Source of the DNA: CAYVTV01 sp964526475
GTDB taxonomy: Bacteria; Bacteroidota; Bacteroidia; Bacteroidales; GCA-2748055
Assembly (NCBI GenBank): GCA_964526475.1
Contig: CAZGKF010000036.1
Span: 1 to 38,662, forward strand
Length of the DNA: 38,662 nt
Reading direction: 5' to 3'
The stretch's first letter is position 1, and each line of letters begins with the position of its first letter. Shown here piece by piece: positions 17,491-25,990 of this stretch. The translations under genes and the position numbers were made by a program. The notes beneath the pieces were generated by a model. The model was not told the origin of the DNA. It ran no database searches and saw only the letters and a list, made by a program, of their open reading frames with translations.

Positions 17491-18912
17491 TTATCCCAAT
17501 GGTGATTTATTTTCGTTGCAAATTAACTTTGATATTTCCATTTGAGTTTTTTCAACTCTGCTGCTTATCTTACCATTATAAAACACAGTATCAAGGAGTT
17601 CTCCCTCACAAAGGATAGAAGGATCTTTAATGATTTGTCCGTCAAGGCAGGTAATAGTGAATCCTCTTTTCAGTATCCTGACAGGATCAAGGTATCCCAT
17701 ATTCTTTTGCAAATTATCCAAATCGGTTTTCTTGTTTTGTAAGAAACCTGCAGAAGATTTAAGAATGATATCAAATGTATTTTTCAGCTTATACATTTCC
17801 CTGCTAATATAGCCGGAAACATTAAGATGTAAAGTATTATTAAAGCGGTTAAGCATTTCTGCTCTAATCTGAGTAAAAAAAGATACGTTCGTGTTAATGG
17901 ACTTATTCAGCATTCGGAGAAAAATATACTCTTCATTAACTATTGTCATTAAACCTCTTGATAATTCCCATGATATTTTATTTAAATAATTATTGGATAA
18001 TATTATTACACCAGATACAGCAGAAACAATCTGGTTATTATATTTAGCAAGAAGTTCAAGAAATTCAGCATTTCTGCTGTTAATAAATTCAGCCACAGCT
18101 GTAGGGGTCTTAAGGGAAAGATTTGCAACAAGATCTGTCACAGTATTATCCCTTTCGTGTCCGATTCCCGTTACAACTGGCAGAGGAAACTGTGTGATAT
18201 GGAATGCAAGCTTATAATTATTGAAACATTCAAGTTCAGATTGTGCACCTCCTCCTCTGATAAGCACCACGATATCAAAATCTTTTTCATTCTTAAACAC
18301 CCTTTCCAGTGAGCTGATGATGGAGGTTTCTGACTTTTCTCCCTGCATAATTGCGGGAAAAAGTTTAGTAGAATATTTTATTCTGCATGGATTACTATTA
18401 AGAGCATGCATAAAATCACCATAACCAGCTGCAGTCTCAGAGCTTATAATAGCTATGCGCTGGGGTACCAGGGGAAATTCAATCAAGCTGTTCATATCAA
18501 ACACACCTTTTTCTTTTAATTTATTAACAACCTCCTGTTTTCTCAAAGCTATTTCCCCGAGAGTATAAGAAGGATCAATATCCCTGATGTTTAATCCCAG
18601 ACCATACACTTCATGAAATTCCACCTGAACAAGAAACATTACTTTAATACCTGCTGAGAGACGCAGTCCGGTTGTTTTCTCGAAAAAAGGTTTTATGTTT
18701 CTATATACACTTGCCCAGATCATAGCTCGCATACGAGCGGTTATACGCTCCCCTGAGCTATCTTTTTCAGCAAGTTCAAGGTAGCAATGGCCAGTCTTAT
18801 TTTCGTGTAATTCAAGTATTTCGGCTACTACCCATAATGAATCCGGGAAGTTCCCGTATATGGCTGATCTTACTATCAGTGTTAACTCACTTAATGTCAG
18901 ACTGTTTGTCAT
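17491..18912 (-). CDS. xseA: Exodeoxyribonuclease VII large subunit
   Basis: A 473-residue protein with an N-terminal OB-fold for single-stranded DNA (about 1-115, including LWVVAEILELHENKTGHCYLEL split over two strands) and the catalytic XseA domain, recognisable by IAIISSETAAGYGDFMH, the IRGGGAQSELECFN motif and PVVTGIGHERDNTVTDLVA. The long coiled-coil region that binds XseB follows (about 285-420). It makes the catalytic chain of exonuclease VII, acting on single-stranded DNA in repair. Its ATG overlaps the stop of the upstream subtilase gene in ATGA, so the two are translationally coupled. Confidence 0.95.
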   Translation of the reverse strand: MTNSLTLSELTLIVRSAIYGNFPDSLWVVAEILELHENKTGHCYLELAEKDSSGERITARMRAMIWASVYRNIKPFFEKTTGLRLSAGIKVMFLVQVEFHEVYGLGLNIRDIDPSYTLGEIALRKQEVVNKLKEKGVFDMNSLIEFPLVPQRIAIISSETAAGYGDFMHALNSNPCRIKYSTKLFPAIMQGEKSETSIISSLERVFKNEKDFDIVVLIRGGGAQSELECFNNYKLAFHITQFPLPVVTGIGHERDNTVTDLVANLSLKTPTAVAEFINSRNAEFLELLAKYNNQIVSAVSGVIILSNNYLNKISWELSRGLMTIVNEEYIFLRMLNKSINTNVSFFTQIRAEMLNRFNNTLHLNVSGYISREMYKLKNTFDIILKSSAGFLQNKKTDLDNLQKNMGYLDPVRILKRGFTITCLDGQIIKDPSILCEGELLDTVFYNGKISSRVEKTQMEISKLICNENKSPLG

Positions 18913-20546
18913 TGCTTTATTATTCGGGCATTGCGTTGTTGCGAGTTATTCCTTCCAACAAGGATATACATACCAGGACTAAGCTTATCAGGTATGATAA
19001 CTTTCTTTTCATAGGGTTTCAGATTAACCGGGATTGATATAATATCTTTCCCTGTAATATCGATAATTTTTATCTCCGTAACCTCTATATCAAAAAAAAC
19101 TTCAAATGAAAAGATATACGGATTAGGGAAAACCCATACTTTCATAGTGGTATCATTAAAATTCTCAAGGCCATAAAGGGCCAGCAGAAAATTCGGAATA
19201 CCATATCCCCTGTCGTTATCAGGGGAAGCATATCGGTCAGAGGATTTTATTATTGCCTGCATTATTTCCAGGTTACTTTTTTCCGGCATTGCCTGCCATA
19301 AACATGCAGTGAGGCCTGCAATCTGGGGGGCTGAATAAGATGTTCCGTATCCCAATCCGGGGATACCTGCAGAATTTATTATAACCGTTTGGTAACCTAC
19401 AGCCAGCACATCCGGTTTAATCCTTCCATCATATGACGGACCTCTGGAACTAAATGCTGACAGATAATTTGAAGTATCAACAGATCCTACGGAAAGTACA
19501 TTTTTGGCATCAGATGGAGCCGTGATTTTTTTCCACGATTTATTTCCTTCATTGCCGGCACTCAAAACAACTATTATTCCTTTCCTGAAAGCTTTCTCAG
19601 CTGCCCTGGTAACAAGTGTTGTTTTTCCATCCATATCTGCGAATGAATAATTCATTGCCGAATCATTAAAAATGTTGTAACCTAAAGAACTTATGATAAT
19701 ATCAGCTCCTGCACTATCGGCATATTCAGCAGCCATAACCCAGTTTGCTTCTTCAATTTTAAATTCAGACCCACTATCTTCTGTCCGCAGCAACCAATAG
19801 CCAGCTTCGGGAGCAGTACCAATCATTAAACCCGGCAGGTAAGCAGCCATAGTGGACAGCACTCCCAGTCCATGTGAACTTTCACTAAAAATATCCGAAT
19901 CATTATTTACAAAATCTTTATATCCCAGAATCCTGTTCTCGTTCCAAAGTTTTTTAAAAGCTTCCAGGGAATCAACGCGGTAAAATCCGGCATCCATTAG
20001 AGCAATTTTCATTCCCTGACCTGTATAACCTCTATCGTGAAGACTTTTGCCCTGCAACAATGATATTTGTTTATACGCATTACCGTAATCATGGTCATTA
20101 TGAAAAAAATCCAACCTGCGCAAATTAACCGGCATTGAATCAGCAAAAGAGAGAGTGCCACCTGGTATCCTGAATGCATTATCCGGATCGAAATCCCTGA
20201 CAAAAACTAACTCCCTGACTTTTCTTATCAGATCAATATCTTCAGTAAACACTACAGCAGCATTAAACCATCTTGATGTACCAAGGATATCCAACCCCAT
20301 GGACTTAAGACTATCGATGTATTCTTTCACAACAGGTATATCTTCCTGAATAACAGGTATTCCTTGTTTGCTTCTTCTTTCCAGTGCTTCGGGCGATAAA
20401 AATTCAGTGGGTTTGTTTATGGAATATTCGGAATTATTTTTATCAGTAAAAGGAATCCAATACTTATCCGGGGCAAGCCATTGGGGGAAAGCAGGAGATA
20501 TAAATATAAAAACTAAAAATAAAATAATGCTTACCTGCATATTCAA
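18909..20546 (-). CDS. Secreted subtilisin-like (S8) peptidase with T9SS sorting domain
   Basis: A 545-residue protein. It has a signal peptide (about 1-21), a pro-region holding the LERRSKQGI motif common in Bacteroidota subtilases, and an S8 domain with the full triad: Asp185 (IALMDAG), His225 (SSHGLGV), oxyanion Asn332 (SAGNEG) and Ser403 (GTSYSAP). Residues from about 465 form a type IX secretion sorting domain, starting VWVFPNPY and ending in LSPGMYILV...ARIIKQ. The enzyme should pass the outer membrane by T9SS and act at the surface or outside. It is co-transcribed with xseA (4-base overlap) and lies 36 bases after the MORN-like gene. Confidence 0.93.
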   Translation of the reverse strand: MNMQVSIILFLVFIFISPAFPQWLAPDKYWIPFTDKNNSEYSINKPTEFLSPEALERRSKQGIPVIQEDIPVVKEYIDSLKSMGLDILGTSRWFNAAVVFTEDIDLIRKVRELVFVRDFDPDNAFRIPGGTLSFADSMPVNLRRLDFFHNDHDYGNAYKQISLLQGKSLHDRGYTGQGMKIALMDAGFYRVDSLEAFKKLWNENRILGYKDFVNNDSDIFSESSHGLGVLSTMAAYLPGLMIGTAPEAGYWLLRTEDSGSEFKIEEANWVMAAEYADSAGADIIISSLGYNIFNDSAMNYSFADMDGKTTLVTRAAEKAFRKGIIVVLSAGNEGNKSWKKITAPSDAKNVLSVGSVDTSNYLSAFSSRGPSYDGRIKPDVLAVGYQTVIINSAGIPGLGYGTSYSAPQIAGLTACLWQAMPEKSNLEIMQAIIKSSDRYASPDNDRGYGIPNFLLALYGLENFNDTTMKVWVFPNPYIFSFEVFFDIEVTEIKIIDITGKDIISIPVNLKPYEKKVIIPDKLSPGMYILVGRNNSQQRNARIIKQ

Positions 20547-20582
20547 TTGATTAAAATTTTAACTATGCCTGATCCGGAAAAT

Positions 20583-21365
20583 TTATCTGAAATGATTGAA
20601 TTCCGGTTCGGAATACTTTCCAATACTTTCTTCCACCCTTCTTGAGAACTCCTCCTGTAATCTTTCTATATCTTCATTTGGTTCCATTACACCATTCCTG
20701 TATAAAATGATAATATCGACCTCCCCGTCCTCATTAAAATATTTCCATTCCCCATCCATATCACCATTCTCATAAAATCCCATAACGGAAGGTTTACCTT
20801 CAGCATTCCATGTACGAAATTCACCTTGTCTTTTGCCGTTTAAATAATTTCCATCAAGTCTTTGTGTTCCATTTTCAAAATATTGTTCCCATTGACCGTT
20901 GAGGAGATCAGATGTATAATGCACCTTTTCAGAAACCTTATTACTCCTGTAATATTTAATACTTTCTCCCTGTCTTTTTCCTTTCAGATAATTCTCTTTT
21001 AAGGCAAGATGACCGTCATGCTCGGAATAAAAATTCCATGTACTGTCTTTAAGCTTTTCAATATATTTCCCCTGAGCTGCAATTTTACCGTTCAAATAAT
21101 ATAATTCAGCATATGTTTCTCTCCCATCCTCGCTATATATAATTTTAGCCTGAGGAATACCAGTTTTATAATATCTGGTAAATTCTCCAACAGGATGGTC
21201 GTTCAGGAAGTGGCCTTCGTACCGGACCTTCCCGTTATCGTAATACTCTCTCCAATAGCCGGTTTTTTTTTCGTTTTCATCAGGAATATTTATGCAGGTG
21301 TCCTGCGACAGCATATTTGCATTGATAAATAATAAAAACATCAGATAAATAAGAGAAACCTTCAT
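20583..21365 (-). CDS. Exported MORN-like repeat protein (YwqK-type)
   Basis: A 260-residue protein with a signal peptide (about 1-20, ending ANMLSQ) and some eight short repeats of the form GxWxxYYxNGxxxxEGxY, for example GYWREYYDNGKVRYEGHF, GEFTRYYKTG, GQWEQYFENGTQRLDGNY and GEWKYFNEDG. These are the MORN_2/YwqK repeats, which stack as beta hairpins. Although relatives are named as antitoxins of a putative toxin pair, no toxin gene lies beside it and the protein is exported, so that label should not be carried over. It begins a likely minus-strand operon with the subtilase, xseA and xseB. Function unknown. Confidence 0.85.
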   Translation of the reverse strand: MKVSLIYLMFLLFINANMLSQDTCINIPDENEKKTGYWREYYDNGKVRYEGHFLNDHPVGEFTRYYKTGIPQAKIIYSEDGRETYAELYYLNGKIAAQGKYIEKLKDSTWNFYSEHDGHLALKENYLKGKRQGESIKYYRSNKVSEKVHYTSDLLNGQWEQYFENGTQRLDGNYLNGKRQGEFRTWNAEGKPSVMGFYENGDMDGEWKYFNEDGEVDIIILYRNGVMEPNEDIERLQEEFSRRVEESIGKYSEPEFNHFR

Positions 21366-21455
21366 AGATTTTTCATTAAATGAAAAAACATTAAAATTTT
21401 TTGCTGTCCAAATTGAAAGTTATTCAATTACAGATACTTCAAATATGCCAATATA

Positions 21456-21553
21456 AAAACTCCGTACCACTTTGTATAAACACAGAGGCTCTCTGTTTCA
21501 ATAATGCAAGATACAGAGATTAAGCATAAGTTCACAAAGTAGTACAGAGTTTT
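21456..21553. repeat. Long inverted repeat with inner CTCTGT/ACAGAG hairpin
   Basis: The 20 bases at 21456-21475 (AAAACTCCGTACCACTTTGT) pair with 21534-21553 with only two mismatches, and two more pairs extend the stem outward. Inside the loop ACAGAG (21482-21487) and CTCTGT (21491-21496) form a second hairpin with a three-base loop. It fills most of the 223-base gap between dnaK and the MORN-like gene and could end the dnaK transcript, but it lacks the GC-rich stem of a standard terminator. It shares the CACAGAG core with the repeat at 25337-25439. Confidence 0.65.
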
Positions 21554-21588
21554 TACAAAATTTATTATATCTGTAAGCTCTCAGTTGT

Positions 21589-23499
21589 TTATTTCACTTC
21601 TTCGAAATCAACATCCGTTACTTCCTGATCTTTTTTATCATCCTTTTCCTGATTTGCATCGGCAGTTTCCTCCTGAGGCTGACCGGTTTCAGATGACTGG
21701 GCCGATTTATACATTTCTTCAGATGCTGCCTGCCACTGCGTGTTCAATTCAGCTGTGGCTTTTTCAATTGCTTCCATATTTTCACTTTTATGGGCATCTT
21801 TCAGATCCTGTAAAGCTTTTTCTATTCCTCCTTTTTTATCTGCGGGAACTTTATCACCAAACTCTTTAAGCTGTTTCTCTGTCTGGAATATCAGGCTATC
21901 GGCAGCATTAAGTTTATCAATTTTCTCTCTTGCTTTTTTGTCATTTTCCTCGTTTTCTTTAGCTTCACTCTTCATCCTTTCAATTTCATCATCCGTTAAT
22001 CCGGATGATGCTTCAATTCTGATACTTTGCTGTTTACCTGTTCCTTTATCTTTTGCCGAAACATTCAGTATCCCATTTGCATCAATGTCGAAAGTTACTT
22101 CTATCTGAGGAATCCCGCGAGGTGCCGGAGGTATCCCATCAAGATGAAATCTGCCTATAGTTTTGTTATCCCTTGCCAGGGGTCTCTCACCCTGAATAAC
22201 ATGAATTTCTACAGACGGTTGGTTATCAGAAGCTGTCGTAAATGTTTCAGCTTTTTTAGTTGGAATTGTTGTATTTGACTCAATAAGTTTTGTATGAACA
22301 CCACCCATTGTTTCAATACCGAGTGACAAAGGGGTGACATCGAGTAGAAGCACATCCTTTACTTCTCCGGTTAGTACTCCACCCTGTATTGCTGCGCCAA
22401 GAGCAACAACCTCGTCTGGATTGACTCCTTTCGAAGGAGTTTTACCAAAGAATTTTTCAACTACCTGCTGAATTGCAGGAATCCGGGTTGATCCTCCAAC
22501 GAGTATAACTTCATCTATGTCGGAAGTTTTTATCCCTGCATCGGAGAGGGCTTTTTTGCATGGCCCAATTGTTGATTGAATCAGGGAATCGGTAAGGCTT
22601 TCAAATTTAGCTCTTGTAAGAGTTTTAACAAGATGCTTGGGGATTCCGTCAACAGGCATAATATACGGCAGGTTGATTTCAGTTTGTGTTGAGCTTGACA
22701 ACTCAATTTTAGCTTTTTCAGCACCCTCTTTCAGACGCTGCATTGCCATTGGGTCTTTTCTCAGATCAATCCCTTCATCTTTTAAAAATTCTTCCGCCAG
22801 CCAATCAATTATTAAATGGTCAAAATCGTCACCTCCAAGGTGAGTGTCCCCATTTGTTGATTTCACTTCAAAAACACCATCTCCAAGTTCAAGTATCGAA
22901 ATATCGAATGTTCCGCCACCAAGATCATATACCGCTATCTTCATATCCTTGTGCCTCTTGTCCAGGCCATATGCCAGAGATGCAGCTGTAGGTTCATTAA
23001 TGATCCTTTTAACATTCAGTCCTGCTATTTCACCTGCCTCCTTAGTTGCCTGTCGCTGTGAATCACTAAAATAAGCTGGAACTGTTATTACAGCATCAGT
23101 AACTTCCTGGCCAAGATAGTCTTCTGCTGTTTTTTTCATCTTTTGCAGAATCATAGCTGAAATTTCCTGTGGGGAATATTTTCTCCCGTCAATTTCAACT
23201 TTTGCTGTATTGTTTTCACCTTTACTGACCTTATAAGGGACTCTTTTTATCTCCTTTTGAAGATTATCGTATGCTTCCCCCATAAATCTCTTAATGGAAA
23301 AAACTGTTTTTTGAGAGTTTGTAATAGCCTGTCTTTTTGCAGGATCTCCAATTTTCCTTTCATTGTTTTCAACAAAAGCCACAACCGATGGAGTTGTCCT
23401 TTTTCCTTCACTATTAGGAATAACAACAGGTTCATTGCCTTCCATCACAGAAACACAGGAGTTAGTTGTTCCCAGATCAATTCCAATAATTTTACCCAT
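21589..23499 (-). CDS. dnaK: Molecular chaperone DnaK (Hsp70)
   Basis: A 636-residue Hsp70 starting MGKIIGIDLGTTNSCVSV. The actin-like ATPase domain (about 1-385) contains the signatures VYDLGGGTFDISIL and ILVGGSTRIPAIQQVVE, the linker DVLLLDVTPLSLGIE is intact, the substrate-binding beta domain follows (about 395-510), and the helical lid ends in an acidic tail ...TDVDFEEVK, typical of the family. It folds and protects proteins with DnaJ and GrpE; neither gene is next to it, so it is a stand-alone unit here. A TGAC-aaaac-GTCA dyad at 23590-23602 lies about 90 bases upstream, but no regulator can be named. Confidence 0.98.
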   Translation of the reverse strand: MGKIIGIDLGTTNSCVSVMEGNEPVVIPNSEGKRTTPSVVAFVENNERKIGDPAKRQAITNSQKTVFSIKRFMGEAYDNLQKEIKRVPYKVSKGENNTAKVEIDGRKYSPQEISAMILQKMKKTAEDYLGQEVTDAVITVPAYFSDSQRQATKEAGEIAGLNVKRIINEPTAASLAYGLDKRHKDMKIAVYDLGGGTFDISILELGDGVFEVKSTNGDTHLGGDDFDHLIIDWLAEEFLKDEGIDLRKDPMAMQRLKEGAEKAKIELSSSTQTEINLPYIMPVDGIPKHLVKTLTRAKFESLTDSLIQSTIGPCKKALSDAGIKTSDIDEVILVGGSTRIPAIQQVVEKFFGKTPSKGVNPDEVVALGAAIQGGVLTGEVKDVLLLDVTPLSLGIETMGGVHTKLIESNTTIPTKKAETFTTASDNQPSVEIHVIQGERPLARDNKTIGRFHLDGIPPAPRGIPQIEVTFDIDANGILNVSAKDKGTGKQQSIRIEASSGLTDDEIERMKSEAKENEENDKKAREKIDKLNAADSLIFQTEKQLKEFGDKVPADKKGGIEKALQDLKDAHKSENMEAIEKATAELNTQWQAASEEMYKSAQSSETGQPQEETADANQEKDDKKDQEVTDVDFEEVK

Positions 23500-23741
23500 A
23501 TCTTTTTTTTTTATTTTTAATTCTGTTTTCTTATTTACGGGTCAAATACGTCAATCATTATGCCATTAGATATATTAAAGATTTCAATGTGACAAAACGT
23601 CATTCTGACTCAATAAAAACTGTCATGATACCGGATATTAAGATATTTATTAGCAATTTTGCATTTAAAAGAATATAATATGACTAACTGGTAGAATTTT
23701 ATAATTTTACACATATTTAGATTTCATTTTATACCTGCATA

Positions 23742-24557
23742 ATGTCAGTACACAAAACTGTAAAAAAAGTAACTACCCATGTGCTGAATGAGATGAAGCT
23801 GAAGGGTGAGAAAATTGCCATGCTAACCGGTTATGATTATTCCATTGCAAGAATCCTTGATCAGGCCGGGATTGATGTCATCCTTGTAGGTGATTCAGCA
23901 TCCAATGTCATGGCCGGGTACGATACAACTGTTCCCATTACCCTTGATAACATGATATATCACGCGGCATCTGTGGTAAGAGCAATAAAAAGAGCACTTG
24001 TAATAGTTGATATGCCATTTGGGACGTATCAGGGAAATTCAAGGGAAGCTTTACATTCCGCAATAAGAATAATGAAAGAAACAGGGGCTTCAGCTGTAAA
24101 AATGGAGGGAGGAAGGGAGGTGAAAGAATCTGTTGAACGTATCCTCAGTGCAGGTATTCCTGTAATGGGGCATCTGGGCCTTACACCCCAGTCGATACAT
24201 AAATTCGGCACCTATACTGTCAGAGCAACTGATGAAGATGAAGCCGAAAAGCTCATGGAAGATGCTTCTATTCTTGAAAAAGCTGGAATCTTCGGACTTG
24301 TTCTGGAAAAAATCCCTGCAAATTTAGCTGAAAAGGTTACTAAAAATATAAAAATACCTACAATCGGTATTGGAGCCGGAAATAAGGTTGACGGCCAGGT
24401 ACTTGTGCTTCATGATATGCTTGGGATAACACAGGAATTTTCTCCGAGATTTCTGCGGAGATACCATAATCTTTATCAGGAAATCCTTGGTGCAGTGCAG
24501 AACTATATAGAAGATGTGAGAAATATTGATTTCCCCAATAAAAAAGAACAGTATTAA
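23742..24557 (+). CDS. panB: 3-methyl-2-oxobutanoate hydroxymethyltransferase
   Basis: A 271-residue enzyme of full family length. Clear PanB segments are MLTGYDYSIARILDQAG, VILVGDSASNVMAGYDTT (metal-binding Asp in VGDS), VIVDMPFGTYQ, AVKMEGG (ligand Glu), MGHLGLTPQ and VLEKIP (catalytic Glu), then PTIGIGAGNKVDGQVLV. It transfers a hydroxymethyl group from methylene-tetrahydrofolate to 2-oxoisovalerate, giving ketopantoate, the first step of pantothenate synthesis. panC and panD are not nearby. rluA-type gene starts two bases after its stop, so they share a transcript. Confidence 0.97.
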   Translation: MSVHKTVKKVTTHVLNEMKLKGEKIAMLTGYDYSIARILDQAGIDVILVGDSASNVMAGYDTTVPITLDNMIYHAASVVRAIKRALVIVDMPFGTYQGNSREALHSAIRIMKETGASAVKMEGGREVKESVERILSAGIPVMGHLGLTPQSIHKFGTYTVRATDEDEAEKLMEDASILEKAGIFGLVLEKIPANLAEKVTKNIKIPTIGIGAGNKVDGQVLVLHDMLGITQEFSPRFLRRYHNLYQEILGAVQNYIEDVRNIDFPNKKEQY

Positions 24558-24559
24558 TA

Positions 24560-25243
24560 ATGCAGGACATATCTCTCCTGACAATCTATGAGGACAATCA
24601 TCTTATTGCTGTAAATAAAAGACCAGGAGAGATTGTTCAATCAGACAAAACCGGTGATATCTCACTTGACTTTATGATTAAGGAGTATATCAGAAAACGC
24701 GACGGGAAACCAGGCAATGTATTTTTAGGTGTTTGTCATCGCCTCGACCGACCAGTTTCAGGAGTTGTTATTTTTGCAAAGACCAGCAAAGCCTTATCCC
24801 GTATGAATGAATTATTCCGCAAAAAGGAAGTAAAGAAAATTTACCGGGCTATTGTAAAAAGCAAACCTCCCAAATCAAGTGATACTCTGGTACATCATTT
24901 TTACAGAGATACCATTAAGAATAGATCATACGCTCAGGAAAAACCAGGTGAGAAAACAAAGGAGGGAAGCCTTTCTTATCGCATCATTGGAAAATCCGAT
25001 AATTACTTCTTACTTGAAATAGAATTGCATACCGGCCGGCATCATCAGATAAGAGCACAGTTAGCAAAGATCGGATGTCCTATAAAAGGAGACCTTAAAT
25101 ACGGTTTTCCCAGATCGAACAAAAATGGTAACATAAGTTTGTATGCCAAAGAGTTGAGTTTTATTCACCCGGTTTCAAAGGAAAACATAGAAATTACTGC
25201 AAATCCGCCAGTTGAAGATATTTTTGAAAAATTCAAACTTTAA
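24560..25243 (+). CDS. RluA family RNA pseudouridine synthase
   Basis: A 227-residue protein with the RluA catalytic motif CHRLDRPVSGVVIFAKT, catalytic Asp63, and the C-terminal HTGRHHQIRAQLAKIG motif. There is no N-terminal S4 RNA-binding domain, so it belongs to the short RluA-like group (RluA/TruC size) and converts uridine to pseudouridine in rRNA or tRNA; the target cannot be read from sequence. Its ATG is two bases after the panB stop, which points to co-transcription and coupled translation, though the two functions are unrelated. Confidence 0.93.
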   Translation: MQDISLLTIYEDNHLIAVNKRPGEIVQSDKTGDISLDFMIKEYIRKRDGKPGNVFLGVCHRLDRPVSGVVIFAKTSKALSRMNELFRKKEVKKIYRAIVKSKPPKSSDTLVHHFYRDTIKNRSYAQEKPGEKTKEGSLSYRIIGKSDNYFLLEIELHTGRHHQIRAQLAKIGCPIKGDLKYGFPRSNKNGNISLYAKELSFIHPVSKENIEITANPPVEDIFEKFKL

Positions 25244-25303
25244 TTCCGCTTCTTTTCTGATATTCTTTTGTTACTCAAGTTTCGCAGATGTTTATAACCC
25301 CTA

Positions 25304-25317
25304 AAATCCCCCAAGGG
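25304..25317 (+). terminator. Possible terminator hairpin after panB-rluA
   Basis: TCCCCC-AA-GGGGGA forms a short GC-only stem 60 bases after the stop codon, the only GC-rich stem near the end of this transcript. A strict T-run does not follow (the next bases are CTTTAACC), and the two-base loop would force the innermost pair open. It may instead be part of the local repeat. Confidence 0.35.
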
Positions 25318-25336
25318 GGACTTTAACCAATTATTT

Positions 25337-25439
25337 CTCTGTGTAACTCAGTGCCTTCTCTGTGAATACTCTGTGTAACCAATTATACTTTAATATATTA
25401 CACAGAGGGTCACAGAAGAGACACAGAAGGGTCACAGAG
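25337..25439. repeat. Imperfect inverted repeat built from CTCTGTG units
   Basis: The arms at 25337-25378 and 25398-25439 (42 bases each, 19-base AT-rich loop) can pair imperfectly. Each arm holds three to four copies of a CTCTGTG or TTCTGTG unit (as CACAGAG/CACAGAA in the second arm), so the arms are also short tandem repeats. The outer CTCTGTG and the inner CTCTGTGTAA match exactly, with mismatches and a slip between. The same unit appears in the inverted repeat at 21456-21553. Confidence 0.65.
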
Positions 25440-25517
25440 GTTTTATAGGGTTTGCTGATAAATTCAGCAAACCAGTTTATAATAACTTACAAATTGAAAG
25501 TGAATTTTAAAGTCATA

Positions 25518-25571
25518 AGGCTTTTTAGACAGCCTCTATCCGTGAATTTGGAAATTCAACCCTTCCAGGGT
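25518..25571. repeat. Three consecutive small hairpins
   Basis: Three short stems follow one another: AGGCT/AGCCT (25518-25522 with 25531-25535), TGAATTT-gg-AAATTCA (25543-25558, seven pairs) and ACCCT-tcc-AGGGT (25559-25571). Stacked short palindromes in a gap suggest a REP-like intergenic element. They are too weak individually to call terminators. Confidence 0.45.
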
Positions 25572-25874
25572 GAATGAAATGGCATATTATTGATCCGAAA
25601 ATTTAAAGGAAAACAATTCAAAAAACTGCGAAACTTTAGTTTTGTTACAATATTAAGAATCTCTATGAATAATTCGTTTTACCACTTATGAAAGACAGTA
25701 CTCATTTGTTAATATTTTAAAAAATAAATTTCATTTTTTAAGCTTATATTGTTTGCCTGAAAATGCTTATTTAATAATAAGAGGTTAAAAAAAATAAAAA
25801 ACAATTGAAGAATAATACCTTTTGTAGCAATAATAGTTCGTTAAACTTTAATTAAACACTAAGGCGTAAAATTG

Positions 25875-25938
25875 CAAAATGCTGATTATTAACAACTTGC
25901 TCAATATTTAAATGAATTGACAAAATGCTCATTATCAA
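25875..25938. repeat. Imperfect 18-base direct repeat before the glucosaminidase gene
   Basis: CAAAATGCTGATTATTAA (25875-25892) recurs as CAAAATGCTCATTATCAA (25921-25938), 16 of 18 bases identical with starts 46 bases apart. The second copy ends 52 bases before the start codon, a fitting place for paired binding sites of a regulator. In such AT-rich sequence chance similarity cannot be excluded. Confidence 0.4.
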
Positions 25939-25990
25939 TTTATTATAAAAATATAACGAAGTATTGAGTAATAAAATTACTTTTAATTAA

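Larger units (their letters stand above)
25244..25990. other. Repeat-rich non-coding region
   Basis: This 747-base gap holds no credible gene. The first half, after the pseudouridine synthase gene, carries a run of hairpins and an imperfect inverted repeat (listed separately). The second half (about 25600-25990) is very AT-rich and contains an imperfect direct repeat just before the glucosaminidase gene, where its promoter must lie. Confidence 0.6.

Noticed and set aside
20583..21365. Antitoxin of a toxin-antitoxin pair
   Set aside because: The repeats resemble YwqK proteins that carry this label, but the protein has a signal peptide and no toxin gene lies beside it.
21740..23074. Several plus-strand open frames across dnaK, Ser- and Leu-rich
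   Set aside because: They are antisense shadows of the dnaK reading frame; none has a start context or recognisable domain.
23590..23602. TGAC-aaaac-GTCA dyad as a heat-shock operator for dnaK
   Set aside because: Only four paired bases per arm and no match to CIRCE or another known operator; mentioned under dnaK but not called.
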